The notes under the pieces were generated by a model, which did no database searches, was not told the DNA's origin, and worked only from the letters and a program-made list of their open reading frames with translations. DNA of 64,000 nt from Porites lobata (Eukaryota > Cnidaria > Anthozoa > Scleractinia > Poritidae): positions 2,200,001-2,264,000 of the forward strand of contig CALNXK010000042.1 in NCBI GenBank assembly GCA_942486035.1. Direction: 5' to 3'. Positions within the stretch are counted from its first letter, which is position 1. Every line of letters begins with the position of its first letter. The translations under genes and the position numbers were made by a program. This document shows, piece by piece, positions 10,801-21,529 of this stretch.

Positions 10801-13263
10801 AATTTAAACAATTAATTTATGATAATTTACCACTTAAGAAACAAGAAGGAAACTGGAGCCAAAATATGTCCTGCAATTGTTTCTGAGATTGTTATTGGAG
10901 ATGCACTGGTCAGATATTGGCCAATGTTGTTTCCATGTCCCTAGTACAATCCCAGGCCCAGTCCGGCTTGGTTTGTAAGCACACATGTATGTGAGTGATT
11001 AAACAAAATCAGACAACTGCATACTGAGAGTCAGATATGTTTAATTATGACGTTATTACAGACAGACAAAGTCTTGTTACAATAGATCAGAACTAACAAA
11101 ATCTGTAATAATTAGACTTCTATTGTGATAAAAACACTAGATCTCCCAAGATTTTTTGGTAGACTGGAGAAAATGAAGAACTCCTTTATATGGCTTCGCT
11201 GCTTCCTGTCCACTCGAAATGAAGAGCTTTCTTGTTGGCTAATCAAACAGTTCAATTCAACTTTTTATTTCACTCTGTCACACAAAACTGATAATTTTTA
11301 AAAATATAATAATAATAGATTATTATATGTCCAAATAATTTACAATTTCAATATTATTAAAGATTTACAAGGGAAAAAAGAGGAGAGGGAAAAGAAGCGG
11401 TGTTAAATACTCGTTGTTTGTATGGAGTTTGGGACACCGAAATAATTAATAAGCCTTATCGAGTGGATGTCATAAAATAAATGTGAGCTGAAGGAATAAA
11501 CAGTTACAGAACATTGGCTATGGAGTTCAATAATTAGTTAACTTTGACACAAACTGCTTTAAGAGTTAATGACACTATTATACCTATCAATCATGGACAA
11601 TAGAGCTGAAAATAAGACATTATTATGGCGGAAGATATTTCACCAATTTCAAGGTGTTTGATATTGTGATAAAACATTCTGTCTCGTGTTTTATAGCGCT
11701 GCGACTTGATGACGTAATGTTTTAAGGCTACAAGTTGATCTCTTCTAACTCATGCCGACTGATTCTGTTTTAATTTGAAGGTACAGTATGCTGGGCAAAG
11801 TAGAAGATCCTGCAAATGAACTTTCTAATGGCGATATCTACATGACAAACTCAAAAAGAGATCCTTCATCACACTCTACACAAAATACTACTGGCAATGA
11901 TAATCCACATCGGAGGTAATGTTAAATGTTATCTCTCACCTTTTTGGTTGTCTTTTGCTGACACCTTGTGTAACGTTCATATGTAACTGAATCGAGAGAA
12001 GTGCTGTAAGTCAGGGAAACAGCGAAGAATACATATATAACTGCTGGTGTCCAATGAAATCCCCATGGAATCCCATAAAGTTGTCACTGAATGCTCTAAC
12101 TACATACATCCAAACATCAATGTTATAGTCACCTTAGAGACAATTAATTGCTTACTGTAAGTGAACAGAGATATTTAGATGTAGCCCAAAATAGGAAGTG
12201 ATTTCGTATCCTTGAACTGTTGCACTTTCTTCCTCGGTTGCTTCCTCCCTCCCCTTCCCCTCTCTAGCGTACCTAGCTGTCGTTTTTGTTGGGGATAGCG
12301 TGAGCGAAAACGGGCTCTGGAAACAACGGGAAACCGCGGTTTCGTCGCTTATATTTGCGCGCTCACCCGCCAATACCTTTAGCTACGCAGGCTATCTCCT
12401 TACAGCCCCGATCTTCCTCTTCCTATTTAATTGTTTATCCAGTGTCTACTCTTTTTGCCCTTTGTCTGTTCCTATGCCCTCCATTAAAACCGCTGTCATA
12501 AAATTAATTTAATGTCTTGTTGACCTTCATGTTAGATTTATTTTACATATGGTATGTTTTTATTTTGACCTGTGTACGGTGTAGATACATCTAGATTACT
12601 CGCAATCTATCTGGAGAATACCCCTGAACACTACGTTTATTTGATTTACATGTTGGGCAAACGTTTCAGACTACACTGTCTTTATGAGTCGTTTTGGAAG
12701 GGATTTGAATAAGCGTTGACGGTCGCGTTCTCTTCAGGACGCGCCAGCAAGATTAAACATTTGAAACCGGCAAGATAAACAGTCTTTAATCTAATTCAAG
12801 TCCCTTCCAAAACAACTCGTAAAGACTCGACAACACAGGTAAATAACAACGGATTACGATGAAGCTTACACAGCATTTGGGTTCCCTGTGATTTTACCTA
12901 CCGTTATCTAATCAGTTTTTATCTCATTTTTCATTTGCTTGCGGCAGCCCTCCGTCCTCACCTCGATCGCTTTATTCTCATCCTGGCGCCGCTCAACCAG
13001 TCAGCGCCAGCGCAGCTCCTGAATCACCGAAAAAATATACCAATCCAGCGACAATTCCAGGCACATTTTCAACGACAGTTGACAGCAGAGGGAGTAACTC
13101 CAACTTGTCCTCAAGATCGAGCTCACAGTCTTCATTATCATTAGCATCATCTCTATCACCTCAACAAGCTGGAACCTTGAATGTCGGACGATTGGAACCT
13201 TTGATACAAGCACCATCTGAAAGCAATGATGCCAGCTCAGAACTTTTTTCACCTACAACGTGA
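4723..13263 (+). CDS. GOPC: GOPC: Golgi-associated PDZ and coiled-coil protein, six visible exons (5' incomplete)
   Basis: Joining 4723-4887, 5897-6072, 7799-8090, 10271-10524, 11781-11915 and 12948-13263 gives 1338 nt in one open frame, 445 residues plus TGA, with every junction GT/AG and phase-compatible. Order: coiled coil (LLLQLHAVQLQLH; later ARLAAKYLDKELAGR), the characteristic linker EAEIHLHRHKTVIRACRGR, a PDZ domain with carboxylate-binding loop EGLGIS, then an acidic stretch after VLYVAP and a serine/proline-rich tail. These stretches match vertebrate GOPC (PIST/CAL/FIG), about 460 aa in human, an adaptor at the trans-Golgi that sorts PDZ-ligand membrane proteins. The N-terminal exon(s) are outside the window and the tail is longer than in vertebrates. 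The gene overlaps the first unit of a 9-kb tandem duplication. Confidence 0.95.
5897..6072 (+). CDS. GOPC: GOPC exon: coiled-coil part 2
   Basis: 176 nt, entering in phase 0 and leaving in phase 2. Acceptor TTTTTAG, donor AAG before GTAATC. It encodes a charged helix (ENEMMRYKTDAMKEAR), then LRNHIFSLQGEVYGARLAAK and YLDKELAG, the most conserved block of GOPC coiled coils. The split arginine codon is completed by the next exon. Confidence 0.95.
6129..6412. mobile_element. hAT-type MITE with perfect 8-bp target duplication and internal hairpin
   Basis: The ends are TAGTGGTGGG and CCCACCACTA, flanked on both sides by ATACTTAA (6121-6128 and 6413-6420), the 8-bp target duplication expected of hAT transposons. 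Inside, 6317-6333 and 6341-6357 form a perfect 17-bp inverted repeat (CGCGACAATCGATTATG) with a 7-nt loop. There is no coding capacity. It lies in a GOPC intron. Confidence 0.9.
7039..7111. repeat. Near-perfect palindrome (32-bp arms)
   Basis: Left arm 7039-7070 (starting AAATTAGGGAATAATTTCA) and right arm 7080-7111 are reverse complements apart from one or two bases, with a 9-nt loop. A second inverted pair (ATCATGGGTGACAT near 6905 and TGTCACCTATGAT near 7000) lies just upstream, so a larger fold-back MITE is probable. Confidence 0.8.
7249..7509. mobile_element. hAT-like MITE with GCAGGAAG target duplication
   Basis: The left end CAGCGTGCAAAGAAA is the inverted partner of TTTCTTTGCACCCTG at the right end. 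GCAGGAAG occurs immediately before the element (7241-7248) and at its right end (7509-7516), giving a 7-8 bp target duplication depending on where the last G is assigned. The interior has CTAGTGG/CTAGCG-like short repeats and no frame. Intron insertion in GOPC. Confidence 0.75.
7574..7749. mobile_element. MITE, older copy of the 10609-10792 family
   Basis: The termini TACCAATAAAATA and ATATTTATTGGTA are inverted. The interior (TTTTTTGCTGCAAAAGG, CTTTTCACATGTGAAGATAA) resembles the interior of the element at 10609-10792. No coding capacity. Confidence 0.6.
7799..8090 (+). CDS. GOPC: GOPC exon: linker and start of PDZ domain
   Basis: 292 nt. Acceptor ATTTTTAG, donor AACG before GTGAGG. It encodes IQQIQLLGRDM, DQLWNQIEAEIHLHRH and KTVIRACRGR, all family hallmarks, then a proline-rich and acidic linker, and ends at EGLGISIT, the first PDZ strand and peptide-binding loop. 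Leaves in phase 0. Confidence 0.95.
8674..9617. mobile_element. 944-bp TIR element with nested insertion
   Basis: The left terminus CAGGGCTCGAAATT and right terminus AATTTCGAGCCCTG are perfect inverted repeats; similarity continues inward with repeated GTCGCC/GGCGAC motifs. CATCA lies on both sides (8669-8673 and 9618-9622), a possible 5-bp target duplication. About 8815-9335 looks like a second element inserted into the first, since GGCTTCTGATAT occurs at both of its edges and the inner sequence is full of CGCGAAATT-type motifs. No transposase frame. Confidence 0.75.
9660..9850 (-). mobile_element. Retroelement terminal fragment, Penelope-like by pattern
   Basis: On the minus strand the order is CTGAAGATGACTACCGCACA, then GGTTATTGAAACGTCAGTCA, then a GTTGTTGTTGAC-derived segment, GTCCTATTCAGGACTACGTT and a block reading back to AACCCAGGAGTC. 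I recognise this order as a widely dispersed invertebrate retroelement end, which I associate with Penelope-like elements. The CTGANGA...GAAA spacing recalls a hammerhead ribozyme core, but a complete stem II is not convincing in this copy. Confidence 0.45.
10076..10169. repeat. Perfect inverted repeat, 35-bp arms
   Basis: 10076-10110 (starting GTTCCCCTTTGATG) and 10135-10169 are reverse complements over 35 bp around a 24-nt pyrimidine-rich loop. It sits just downstream of the retroelement fragment and about 100 bp before the GOPC PDZ exon. Transcribed into the intron it would form a stable hairpin. Confidence 0.9.
10271..10524 (+). CDS. GOPC: GOPC exon: remainder of PDZ domain
   Basis: 254 nt. 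Acceptor CTTCTAG, donor AAAG before GTAAAT. It begins GGKEHGVPI, continues through GLYVGDAILAVNGIDL (the LxVGD-IL-VNG signature of PDZ domains) and HSEAVKVL, and ends after VLYVAPDDSSDDEDTW. Leaves in phase 2, compatible with skipping the following 135-nt exon. Confidence 0.95.
10609..10792. mobile_element. MITE with ACACCAATGAAA inverted termini
   Basis: The left end TTTATTACAT-ACA-TAAACACCAATGAAA and the right end TTTCATTGGTGTTTGTGTAATAAA are inverted. The interior has TGTGA/TCACA motifs and no frame. A diverged relative lies at 7574-7749. Confidence 0.75.
11781..11915 (+). CDS. GOPC: GOPC penultimate exon (intact copy)
   Basis: 135 nt, phase 2 in and phase 2 out, so it can be skipped without breaking the frame. 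Acceptor TTTGAAG, donor CGGAG before GTAATG. It encodes YSMLGKVEDPANELSNGDIY and a Ser/Thr/Asn-rich segment. It lies just inside the first unit of the segmental duplication; its decayed partner is at 22274-22410. Confidence 0.85.
12948..13263 (+). CDS. GOPC: GOPC terminal exon: Ser/Pro-rich tail and stop
   Basis: 316 nt including TGA at 13261-13263. Acceptor TTGCGGCAG. The encoded 105-residue tail is serine- and proline-rich (SPPSSPRSLYSHPG, SSRSSSQSSLSLASSLSP) and ends SSELFSPTT. It has no recognisable domain and is probably disordered. A near-identical exon occurs at 23508-23823. Confidence 0.88.
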
Positions 13264-13329
13264 CACTATGTCGTCTGCGCGTTTATAGCCTTCTATATAG
13301 CCTACCGTACCCTCTCCTCCCTTCCTCCT

Positions 13330-13680
13330 GTGGAAGGATGGCTGGGATGGGAGCAATTAACGTACCCCGTCGCCCCCCAGCGGAGAAGACGGAAAAGAAA
13401 AAGGTTTTGCCGAGGGGTAAGGGGAGGACTGCACGTGGGCTACCTCTTAACGAGTAATTTTATTGTTCTTCAATTGTTGCGTGACGAAGAAGGATGGCGT
13501 GACAAGGCCGACTAAGTTATGGCTGCGGTGGAGGAACGGTGGAGGCTATTTACGTAGCCCAGGCTCCCCCGCGGAGAAGACGGAACTGAAAAAGTTTTCT
13601 CTGTGGGGTAAGAGTACGGCCACACGTAGACTACCTTTAATAGAGTAATGTGATTGTCCTGCAATCGTTGCGTCACAAGG
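13330..13680. repeat. Tandem repeat of about 160 bp, two units
   Basis: Two diverged units each contain AAGGATGG, GCGGAGAAGACGGAA, GGGGTAAG, GCTACCT or GACTACCT, and CAATTGTTGCGTGAC or CAATCGTTGCGTCAC in the same order, starting about 70 bp after the GOPC stop. The corresponding place in the second duplication unit (23880-24330) has three units, so the array has changed by one unit since duplication. Confidence 0.8.
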
Positions 13681-15075
13681 CAGCTAATTCATGGCTCAGC
13701 GTGGGCAACAAATAATTGACCGTAAATCAGACATGTAAAAAAGAAATATATTTATTCTTGGTCTTTGTCATTCTGTTATAGAAGGAAATTGAACATTACA
13801 ATTTTATTGAAGGCGTTCTTGGGTATACACGCTCATCATGAATCGAATCACCTTGATCACGTAGATAAGTCTGCTACGTCAAAGCTTATGGAATATATCA
13901 AAAGATTGTTATTATGAAGCGCACCATAAAATATTAAAATATCCGTAAAATTGTTGTATGTTGCCGCGTGGTAAACTCGCTGCTTCTCAGGCTCCTTGAA
14001 TTGAGGAGAACTAAGTGAACAATTGTGTGCTAGCTAAGGGGCACACTTGCAAGTCGTTTCAAATGGGTGATTTGACTTTTATCTTTTTCAAAACGTGGTT
14101 TTGTTAAGAAACAAACAAAACGACATAATCCCCGGAAAAGAAATGATAGATAGCATTGCAAAAGGGAGTTATCTTGCATTGTTACGCTTTGTGATTCGCT
14201 TTAAAAGGAATGTAGCACTTTCTCGACAGTCACAAGTGAGCAGCGTGATTCGTAATCGCTAGTAAGTATTGTAGCTTTTGAAGACGGTCAAAGTATTTTC
14301 TTCGAATCGTGATTGGGTAATTTTAATGTCAGGGCTTGTTATGATTGCCAATTACGTTTGTTTTGGTTTTACAATTACGCTCATTTAAAATGCAAGATGT
14401 TTTAGTTTCTTTCTCGACGAAACCAAACGTTACGAAGAAACTAGATAAACGTAATCGCTTATGACGTACTGTTACTTTTAAAAATTATTTAGTTTTTTGT
14501 TATGGCGAGGGACCGTGGAATAATGTCACTAGAAAATTGTGGCTAATACTTGTAGATTTAAAGCGGAGGTTTTGGCAGATGTATATTTTTAGAAATGGTT
14601 GAAACTAATAGTGAAAGCAATTAAAATTCTCAATTGTTGAATAAACCAATAAGCGGAAATTTAGTTTTACTCTTACTCAGCTATGTGTGTATTTTAAGGA
14701 AAAACAAAAAAAACCTTACACGTTACCTTAAACTGTCACTTATACACCACCCCCAGCCCCCCCAGCCCCCCCCCCCAGTTATTGGCTCATTTAACCATGA
14801 TAAAAATCCTATTATCAGCCCTCCTTCAAATACATTAAAATGAATTGGATTTTCTGTGGTGCAAAACACTACTATCGCTCGTTTCGAAGCGCCTTTCCTA
14901 TTCTATAACACTTGTGAAGGCAAAACCACAACGACAAACCAGTGAGGGTCAGCCACTCTTTAGTAGACCTGGATCAGTAACAACATCAGTACCAAATTTG
15001 AAAATTAAAACAGTAAAGTGATCCTTACGACAGGAAGAGTGATAGAAGCAATGAATAAACAAAACAAAAATTAAA

Positions 15076-15210
15076 CGGTAATTTATATTTGCCCGATATT
15101 TCGGTTTGCAACACCAACAACGTTCAAGGAGAGATTCCTTTTTCTTTTTAGCGCCCTTGAAGGTTTGCGTTACAATCGATATATCGGGCAAATATAATTT
15201 ACCATCTTAT
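15076..15210. repeat. Fold-back element, right outer arm deleted
   Basis: GGTAATTTATATTTGCCCGA and TCGGGCAAATATAATTTACC face each other around a GC-richer centre containing a second inverted pair (AACGTTCAAGG / CCTTGAAGG). Compared with the partner at 25640-25925, about 65 bp of the right outer arm are missing, and the deletion lies between CTTATTC direct repeats. Confidence 0.75.
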
Positions 15211-16144
15211 TTTTGTTTTCTTATTCCAGTTTATATAATCACAATAATTGGTACCCTGCGCGCCTCTAGGGTCTCCTGAGGCTTCGATACATGTATTGCA
15301 AGATAATTATGTCAGGAAGTGGAAGGAGGCCTCTGATGACGGGCCTCGACATTAGTTGCTTTATACAGTATCCAGAAAAAAATAGCTTCATATAGACATG
15401 GAATTGATGCGTTTTACGAGATTAAAAGCAAATCCAAAGACCCTCAGTCTTCAATTCTTTTTTTTTTTGAAGTTTTCTTTCGCATGATTTGACTTAAAGA
15501 AAGTCAGAAGATGCAGGCACATGACAAGATTTACGGTTAATAATCTACTTTTGTGTAACAACATCAGAGATGAAATCGGGTGTTAAGTTCTATGTGAAAT
15601 ATAGTAAACATCCGCGAATTAGCACCCACGTTTTTAAAGTCTGGCAAAATAGGTTCTTTTATTTATGGGCTACTTCTTGGCAAGGCTACTAGGTTCTTTT
15701 AAAATTATTATGAAGGAGAGTATTAGATTGTTGATTACCAGAAAAATAAATAAACTTGGGTTTGGTCCTTGAAAATACGGTAGAATTTATTCACAACTGT
15801 ATTATTAGAACCCCAACAAAACAGACTACCGAATTTATTTAGAGTTTGGTACGGTATGTTCTTGTTACATTTACAATTTCAAAGTTACACTCCTTGGTTG
15901 ATAAATTGTTTATCATATTTTAATTGTAACTCACATAAAAATTATAAGAAACTGCTTGATCTTGCTTGGCTAAATAGATTCTTGTATCGTTAGGTATTAA
16001 AGTGGCTAATATCTGTCAGGACGTTCTTATGTATTAATCTACCAGGTTCTTATTCTCGAGTGTTTACTCTATACATAGTCCGTTTCAGTGATAAGCTCCT
16101 CGCCTGATTTTCACCTGACTTCAGGTCGACAGAACATCAACGAC

Positions 16145-16152
16145 TATAAAAG
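16145..16152 (+). promoter_or_regulatory. TATA box of small gene, unit 1
   Basis: TATAAAAG lies 94 bp upstream of the candidate ATG at 16239, preceded by the palindrome ACCTGACTTCAGGT. The same box at the same distance is retained in unit 2 (26825-26832). Confidence 0.55.
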
Positions 16153-16238
16153 ACCTAAAGACATGCTGTGCTATCAACAGTGTGATTTTGGACTCACAAA
16201 CCGTCACAAGTGAAGCTTTACCTGAAAACTCAACAAAA

Positions 16239-17862
16239 ATGCCTGCATCAGGAAAGGTAATTAAATATCTCCTAAGCGGTTGTTTCAAAAACCTTTACAA
16301 TAATCATTTCTCCGAGATATTCTACCTCTCCTCGAAATGATGAGTGTCCATCATATATAGTAAACTTTGAATCAGATTTCACAATGTCGGTAGAGTGAAA
16401 CTTGGCTTGAACGAAACAATGTATATCAGGAGCGGACTTGTGTTGGGGCAGTTTGCAGATTGTGTATGGTAGAAATGAAATAATTGTCTCTTTTGGTGGG
16501 GAAGGGAGCTTTTGTTATTTCTGAATTTGTTTTGAAGTCAGTGTTTCGACGGTTCTTTATCTTGAGAAAAAAAAGTTATGTAGAACAAATTAATAGTAAT
16601 GATAATAAAGAATCTTATAATGTTTTCAGAAAATTGTGCAAAGCGAAGAACTCAGACGTCAGATAAATGCCGGTCTGCGAAAAGATGATGACCATGAAGG
16701 TAAAGGTTAAATATTCTTTTGCATATTTTTCACAGAAACAACTCAACACAGTGGGCTAGCTCCGAGGCTGAAGGTAATAAATCAAAAGAAATGGATTATT
16801 AATCCCTGAATCTAAAGTTCAATGACGCTATTTCTTTTCTCTTATTCCTCACACGCCATGGAGCTAAGTACAATTTTTAATAATTTGCAACAGTAATACC
16901 GAGTCAACTCCCGTTATTGTAGACACCCCCCAGGACCGCCATTTAGTGTCCCTAATAGTGAGAATCCGTAGTAACGGGGTGCGAGAAATAAATTTTTGAT
17001 ATTAAAGGAATTACTGTATATTGTCTTCAATGACCAATTGCGGTGCGGCAGTTTTTGCATACAATGAGCGTCAGAACTTTATTTACTTTATAAACACGTC
17101 AACCAGCTTTGGCTGCTCTGAGTAGGCGACATATAAGTGGTACTCGAGTAGTACTTTGTCACCAAGAATACTAAATTGATGAGCAACGTTGGAATGCCCT
17201 TTCGTAATAAAAAATACTGAAATACTTCCATTGAACACTTTCTTAAAAGTCCTTAAACAAAGGCGAACAGAAAAAGAGGAGGAATGATACATTATAATTT
17301 GAGATAATTCAAACTTAATGTTGCCAAGACGCTGATCGATGTCCGTGATAACGAGAGTTAGAGCAATAAAATTGTGCTCTCGGGACCGAGAAAAGTGTCC
17401 GTAATTCCGTAATGGCGAGACTCCCGTGGTAAAGAGTGTTTTAAGGGGTTTAGCAGCTGCAGGTCAGTATTAGCGGGGTGTCAGTAATAGCGAACTGCCC
17501 GCAAGGCGCGAGTTAGACTGTATCATGATACGAACAGCCTCCTCCTCATACACCTCGGCTTTTTTCGCACAGATGCAGGCGCGAAATGCGAGTGACACGC
17601 GAGTGTAGCGCGCAAATTTTCATCAAGAGAGAGAGAGAGAGATGTCTGTTGGTACGAGGCAGATCCGCGTAAAGAGACATCTAGGCCTTTTTCGCTCTCT
17701 TATTTTATTGTAATATATTTTCATTATTTTTCCTTTGCAGGCCAGTTTCTGTGTAGGGATCTCAAGATCCAGGTGCTTCCTGCAGCCTTCTATTTGAATG
17801 AAAATGTTAATTTCAAACAATCTGCTACAGGAAAAATGAGCCGAGAAGGTTGTTGTTGCTGA
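16239..17862 (+). CDS. Candidate small three-exon gene, 69 aa, unit 1
   Basis: Exons 16239-16256, 16630-16699 and 17741-17862 join to a 210-nt frame: 18 nt (MPASGK), 70 nt (KIVQSEELRRQINAGLRKDD...) and 122 nt ending in TGA. All junctions are GT/AG with matching phase, each acceptor has a pyrimidine tract (TGTTTTCAG, TTCCTTTGCAG), and a TATA box lies upstream. The product is charged in its first half, then reads FLCRDLKIQVLP, and ends CCC. There is no signal peptide or membrane segment, and I do not recognise the family. The frame is also open in the duplicate. Caution: changes between the copies are mostly replacement changes, so selection on the protein is not shown. It could be part of a longer or non-coding transcript. 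Confidence 0.45.
16905..17525. mobile_element. DNA-transposon relic inside intron 2 of the small gene
   Basis: The left end (GAGTCAACTCCCGTTATTG, GACACCCCCC) and the inverted right end (GACTGTATCA side: TAACTCGCGCC, GACACCCCG) are related inverted termini. Repeated phrases of the type GTCCGTAATAGCGAGA occur at both ends. No transposase frame remains. The same relic is at about 27585-28200 in unit 2, so it predates the duplication. Confidence 0.6.
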
Positions 17863-20600
17863 GGATTGTAGCATCTAGCGCTAATGCGGAATTGATCTAA
17901 AGAAGTGATTGAGTAACCGTGTAAACTATGATTTAAGCCTTTTACATTGAAAGTTAAAGAAACTATATTTATTTTTTTGTTTTTTGTTTTTTATTTTTTG
18001 CGCCAAAGTTCAGTATTGCTGCAGTATTGTTGTTAAGGTACTCTTAAACTGAGAATAAAAGCTCTTGGAATCATCTCTAGCAGGTTTTTATATCTTTAGG
18101 TGTGTATGTAAACATGGACGATTTAATCACCTTTTGCCTGGGAAATATTTTTTCTGACTTCTGTACTTAGTAAATGGCGCGTTCAGAATCTGTGCTCAAA
18201 AAAAAAAACCGAGCGGTTATGAGCGCTCGAATCCAATTGATACTCTAAATAGAGTTTATCGTGCTTGAAAAACGTAAACTAAATCGACAGAAATCAGACG
18301 TGTTCCCTTTTTTAATCTCGACTCTAAGATCAACCGGAAAGTCCCAGTTCGTGTTGTAAAACACTGATTTTACCATGCTTCATGGCCGAAGTGCATACAT
18401 GTAACTGACGGAGATGATGATTATTACGTTTACGCAAACAGCTATTTGTGACCAATTATCTTCTCTTGTTGATGAATCACAAATGAGCTAGTTTTTCCAC
18501 TTCTTTGTCGTTTGCTTCATATTTGTCATATCTACACAAACATAAGTGTTTTCTTCAGGTCGGTTTGCTCAATTCCTAATAAATTTCACGGCTCATCTGC
18601 AGTGTGCTGTAAACGTGGATTGTAATTAAGGTCCCGTTTACAACGTATATGAAGAAAAGATGTCTATGGATAGAGGGTTACCCTCCCAGCCGATCGAGTC
18701 AACTTTACAACTTTATTGAGGATCTATCTATATGAAAAAAATAGAGAAAAACGTTGACCTCTTTGCTCGAGCTTACAGCACTCGCACATGCTCTATCACT
18801 GACACCCCTCTGTAACAGATTCAGTGGAATTTATATCTTTACCTGGTTCTTGGAGAAAACTTCACCGGGTCGGCTTATTTTCCACTGGTTTTTTTTTCTT
18901 AGTCGTGTATCTCCCATAAAAGGTAAAAGGGGTAACAGGCATTACATCTTTACTGGTATGAAACCTTTGAAAACCTTTTAATATTGCTCTAGTGAGAATA
19001 ATTACTAACAAGATTTAGACACTTTTTTATGCGAGATCGATTACCCGCACCCTCCGATTTATACGATGTTTTATATTTTTTGTTTATATGGATAAACTTT
19101 GGCCCCGCTAGAAGTGTGCCCCCACCACAGGGCGCCCACACAATCTGTTTGTGTAACCGATGTAATTTTATGGCAAATGTATTGTATTTACAGTTTGCTT
19201 CATCTGTAGTGGTATATCGCTAAATGTGTACATGTATCAAAGCTAAACAAACATTGTTACCAAACATTGTTACTTTACCTTCGGTGAATTGTCGTCCTTC
19301 TACCTCAGAAGTGGTAGTTTGAGCGCTTTTCTGGATTTTGGGCTTGTGCGAATAGCTTCGAGAAATCGCGAATCGCGAATTTTGCAGCTGGGTCCAAACC
19401 TGGACATAAGCGAGTTGATGGGGATAACTTAAGCTGATTGCGAGAAAGAGGTGTTATATAAGCATGCGATGTCGGGTGCCCTTGTTGCTGAAGTTTGTTT
19501 ACTCCCAAAATATGATAATAATTTGAAATAAATATGCTCGAGAGCAATTTTTTATACATACATTATATTGCTTCAACTTTGAAGGTCACTGAAAGTTAGT
19601 GAAGTCGATCAGGGCGTTGCGTTAATTTTTTGACGCAAAGTTTCGGAGTAAGATATTGGCAATAGCTTGCTACTCTCTTGTTAGCCAACAAGCCTCTGGA
19701 AATAACTAATACTAGTCTTGCTTCCTGAGGCTGAAAACTATCTGCTGGCAATTTTTTGTACCAACTCGCACATTTTTACAATTGCTTTTGTTCCGAGCTA
19801 GGGGTTATCGAACAGTAGAACAATTTAGCGAAGACGAAGCAATTAGTGTGTTTTTATCAGACCTAAGCATACAATTTGAGACTGTTTTAGTCTTGCTTAT
19901 AATCTAGAAAGGAATCCAATATTGCGCCCAGCTCCCTAGACACAGTTTAATTAAGGTGTCCTCTCCTCTCGCGTCAATTTAACTGGTAGAATGGATGATA
20001 GGCTTCTCGTTTTCGGGCTGCGAAACTTCAATGATTAGAGGAACCTGGTCTTACCTAGCATCCGTGACAGGTGCAAAGCAAAAGAGAAATTCCCTCCCTT
20101 TTCCCTTTCTCCCTTAACCCATTCGACCCCTACCAAGCAGACTGGTCTTACAAGGGTTGTAAGTGAGGAGTTTGCAAATATTATGCCTGCAATTAACCCA
20201 GCCAACAAAGTAGCGTGGATGTCATCTCATTTTAAAACATTTCCACAAAGACTCTGAGTACGAGATCGTGGTTTTGGGCGAAATTTTCATCCTCTGCTTG
20301 AGATGACCGACTGCAGTGTGGTTCCTAATAACATTTTTCAGCGATAACAAGTTTTAGTTATCAGAGCGCTGTAGAGATTGCACTACTCCAGAAGCTAGAG
20401 TTGCTCTCGGCTGCGCCTCAAGCAACTCTTACGCATCTTTCGTGCTCTCCAAACTTCCCGCGTGCATCCATAACTCGATATACGCACGCTAACCGTGAAC
20501 AAATTCTTAATTAACAACACTGCAAGATAGAGGAACAATTTCACAGCCTCGACCACGTGGTTCCCCTTGACGTTTTGGACAAGTGGTCGCATTTGGGAAG

Positions 20601-20946
20601 TGTAACAATGACGCCCGGATGGCCTTGTAATAAACCAGATTTAACTATGAAAGAAACTACACTTTATTCGGCTGCCATGACACCCGGAAAGCATGGTCGA
20701 CACAAATATCCATGATCCTTTGCACGCTTACAGTAACCGAGAACTTCCGCTAACACAACTTCGGTAGACAGTACTATTGATACATTACATCCCTTCCTTT
20801 CTTTAGAAACAAACAGACTACGAGAAAAAGTCAACAAGGCACTTAACTGCGAAAAAATAAATCTGTATGAAAACTGTTCTGCTCGCATTGAGTTATCTCA
20901 ATAAGACTGTTCAATAAAATCTAATAACATGAAACCAAATCTAACA
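20601..20946 (-). mobile_element. LTR of a Ty3/gypsy remnant (346 bp)
   Basis: Read on the minus strand, the segment starts TGTTAGATTTGG and ends ATTGTTACA, the TG...CA termini of an LTR. It begins 4 bp after the stop codon of the integrase frame, where a 3' LTR is expected. It contains an AATAAA-type signal (CGAATAAAGTG). No second LTR is visible in the window. Confidence 0.65.
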
Positions 20947-20950
20947 GACC

Positions 20951-21510
20951 TCAACATAAGTCCAACGTGCCAACAGAGTTCAGTTTATAAAGTACATAGT
21001 CCTTGTACTTCTCCGGCATTCTGACAGTCCTCTTTGGTCTTGATGTCGCTATACTCTCCTCCAGTGGAAGAGTATTGGGTACTTCTTGAGAAGCGGCCTC
21101 TGTGGCTTCCGCGGATTCCCCTGGTGGGTTGTACCGCTTAACAAATGAACTGTTCCGCCTGTATTCCACACCCTCCTTTGACCTAACAGTCACCTCACTG
21201 CCTTCCTTAGTCTGCACTGTGTATGGCTCACTCTCGAAATTTGCTTCTAGCTTGCCAGACGTTTTCGTGTTCTTCAGTAAAACCAGATCTCCAGGCACTA
21301 CAGGGCTTTCGGCTGCACCCCGCTTGTTGTCAGCATGTTCCTTGTGGGTGAACTTGTGATTCCAATCACGATCTCTGACCCCCTCGTCCAACAGGTTACC
21401 AGCGCGCCTCAACTCTGGAAGTTTGGTTTTCAACTCTCTGCCAAACATAAGGAACGCAGGAGTAACACCAGATGACAGATGATTTTTTTCAGCCAGTGAC
21501 ACAGGCGGCT
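20951..21510 (-). pseudogene. Ty3/gypsy polyprotein fragment: integrase C-terminal region
   Basis: The minus-strand frame contains SSGVTPAFLMFGRELKTKLP, the conserved end of retrotransposon integrase catalytic cores (TP-xLMFGRE). It is followed by a chromodomain-like or GPY/F-type region (PVVPGDLVLLKN, EPYTVQTKEGSEVTV) and a hydrophilic tail ending at TGA (20951-20953). The 5' side stops abruptly next to a tRNA-like sequence, so gag, protease, reverse transcriptase and most of integrase are gone. It fills the gap between the two segmental-duplication units. Confidence 0.85.
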
Positions 21511-21529
21511 CGTAAGAATAAAATCCGAG

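Larger units (their letters stand above)
11701..20405. repeat. Segmental duplication, unit 1
   Basis: From GCGACTTGATGACG at 11701 to about 20405 the sequence is repeated almost base for base at 22195-31299. Divergence is a few percent with scattered indels. The unit holds the last two GOPC exons, a tandem-repeat patch, a fold-back element, and a TATA-driven three-exon small-gene candidate with a DNA-transposon relic in its second intron. Both units end in TTGCTAGC/GAAGCTAG-like sequence before unrelated flanks. Because unit 1 is collinear with the intact GOPC, it is the probable ancestral unit. Confidence 0.95.
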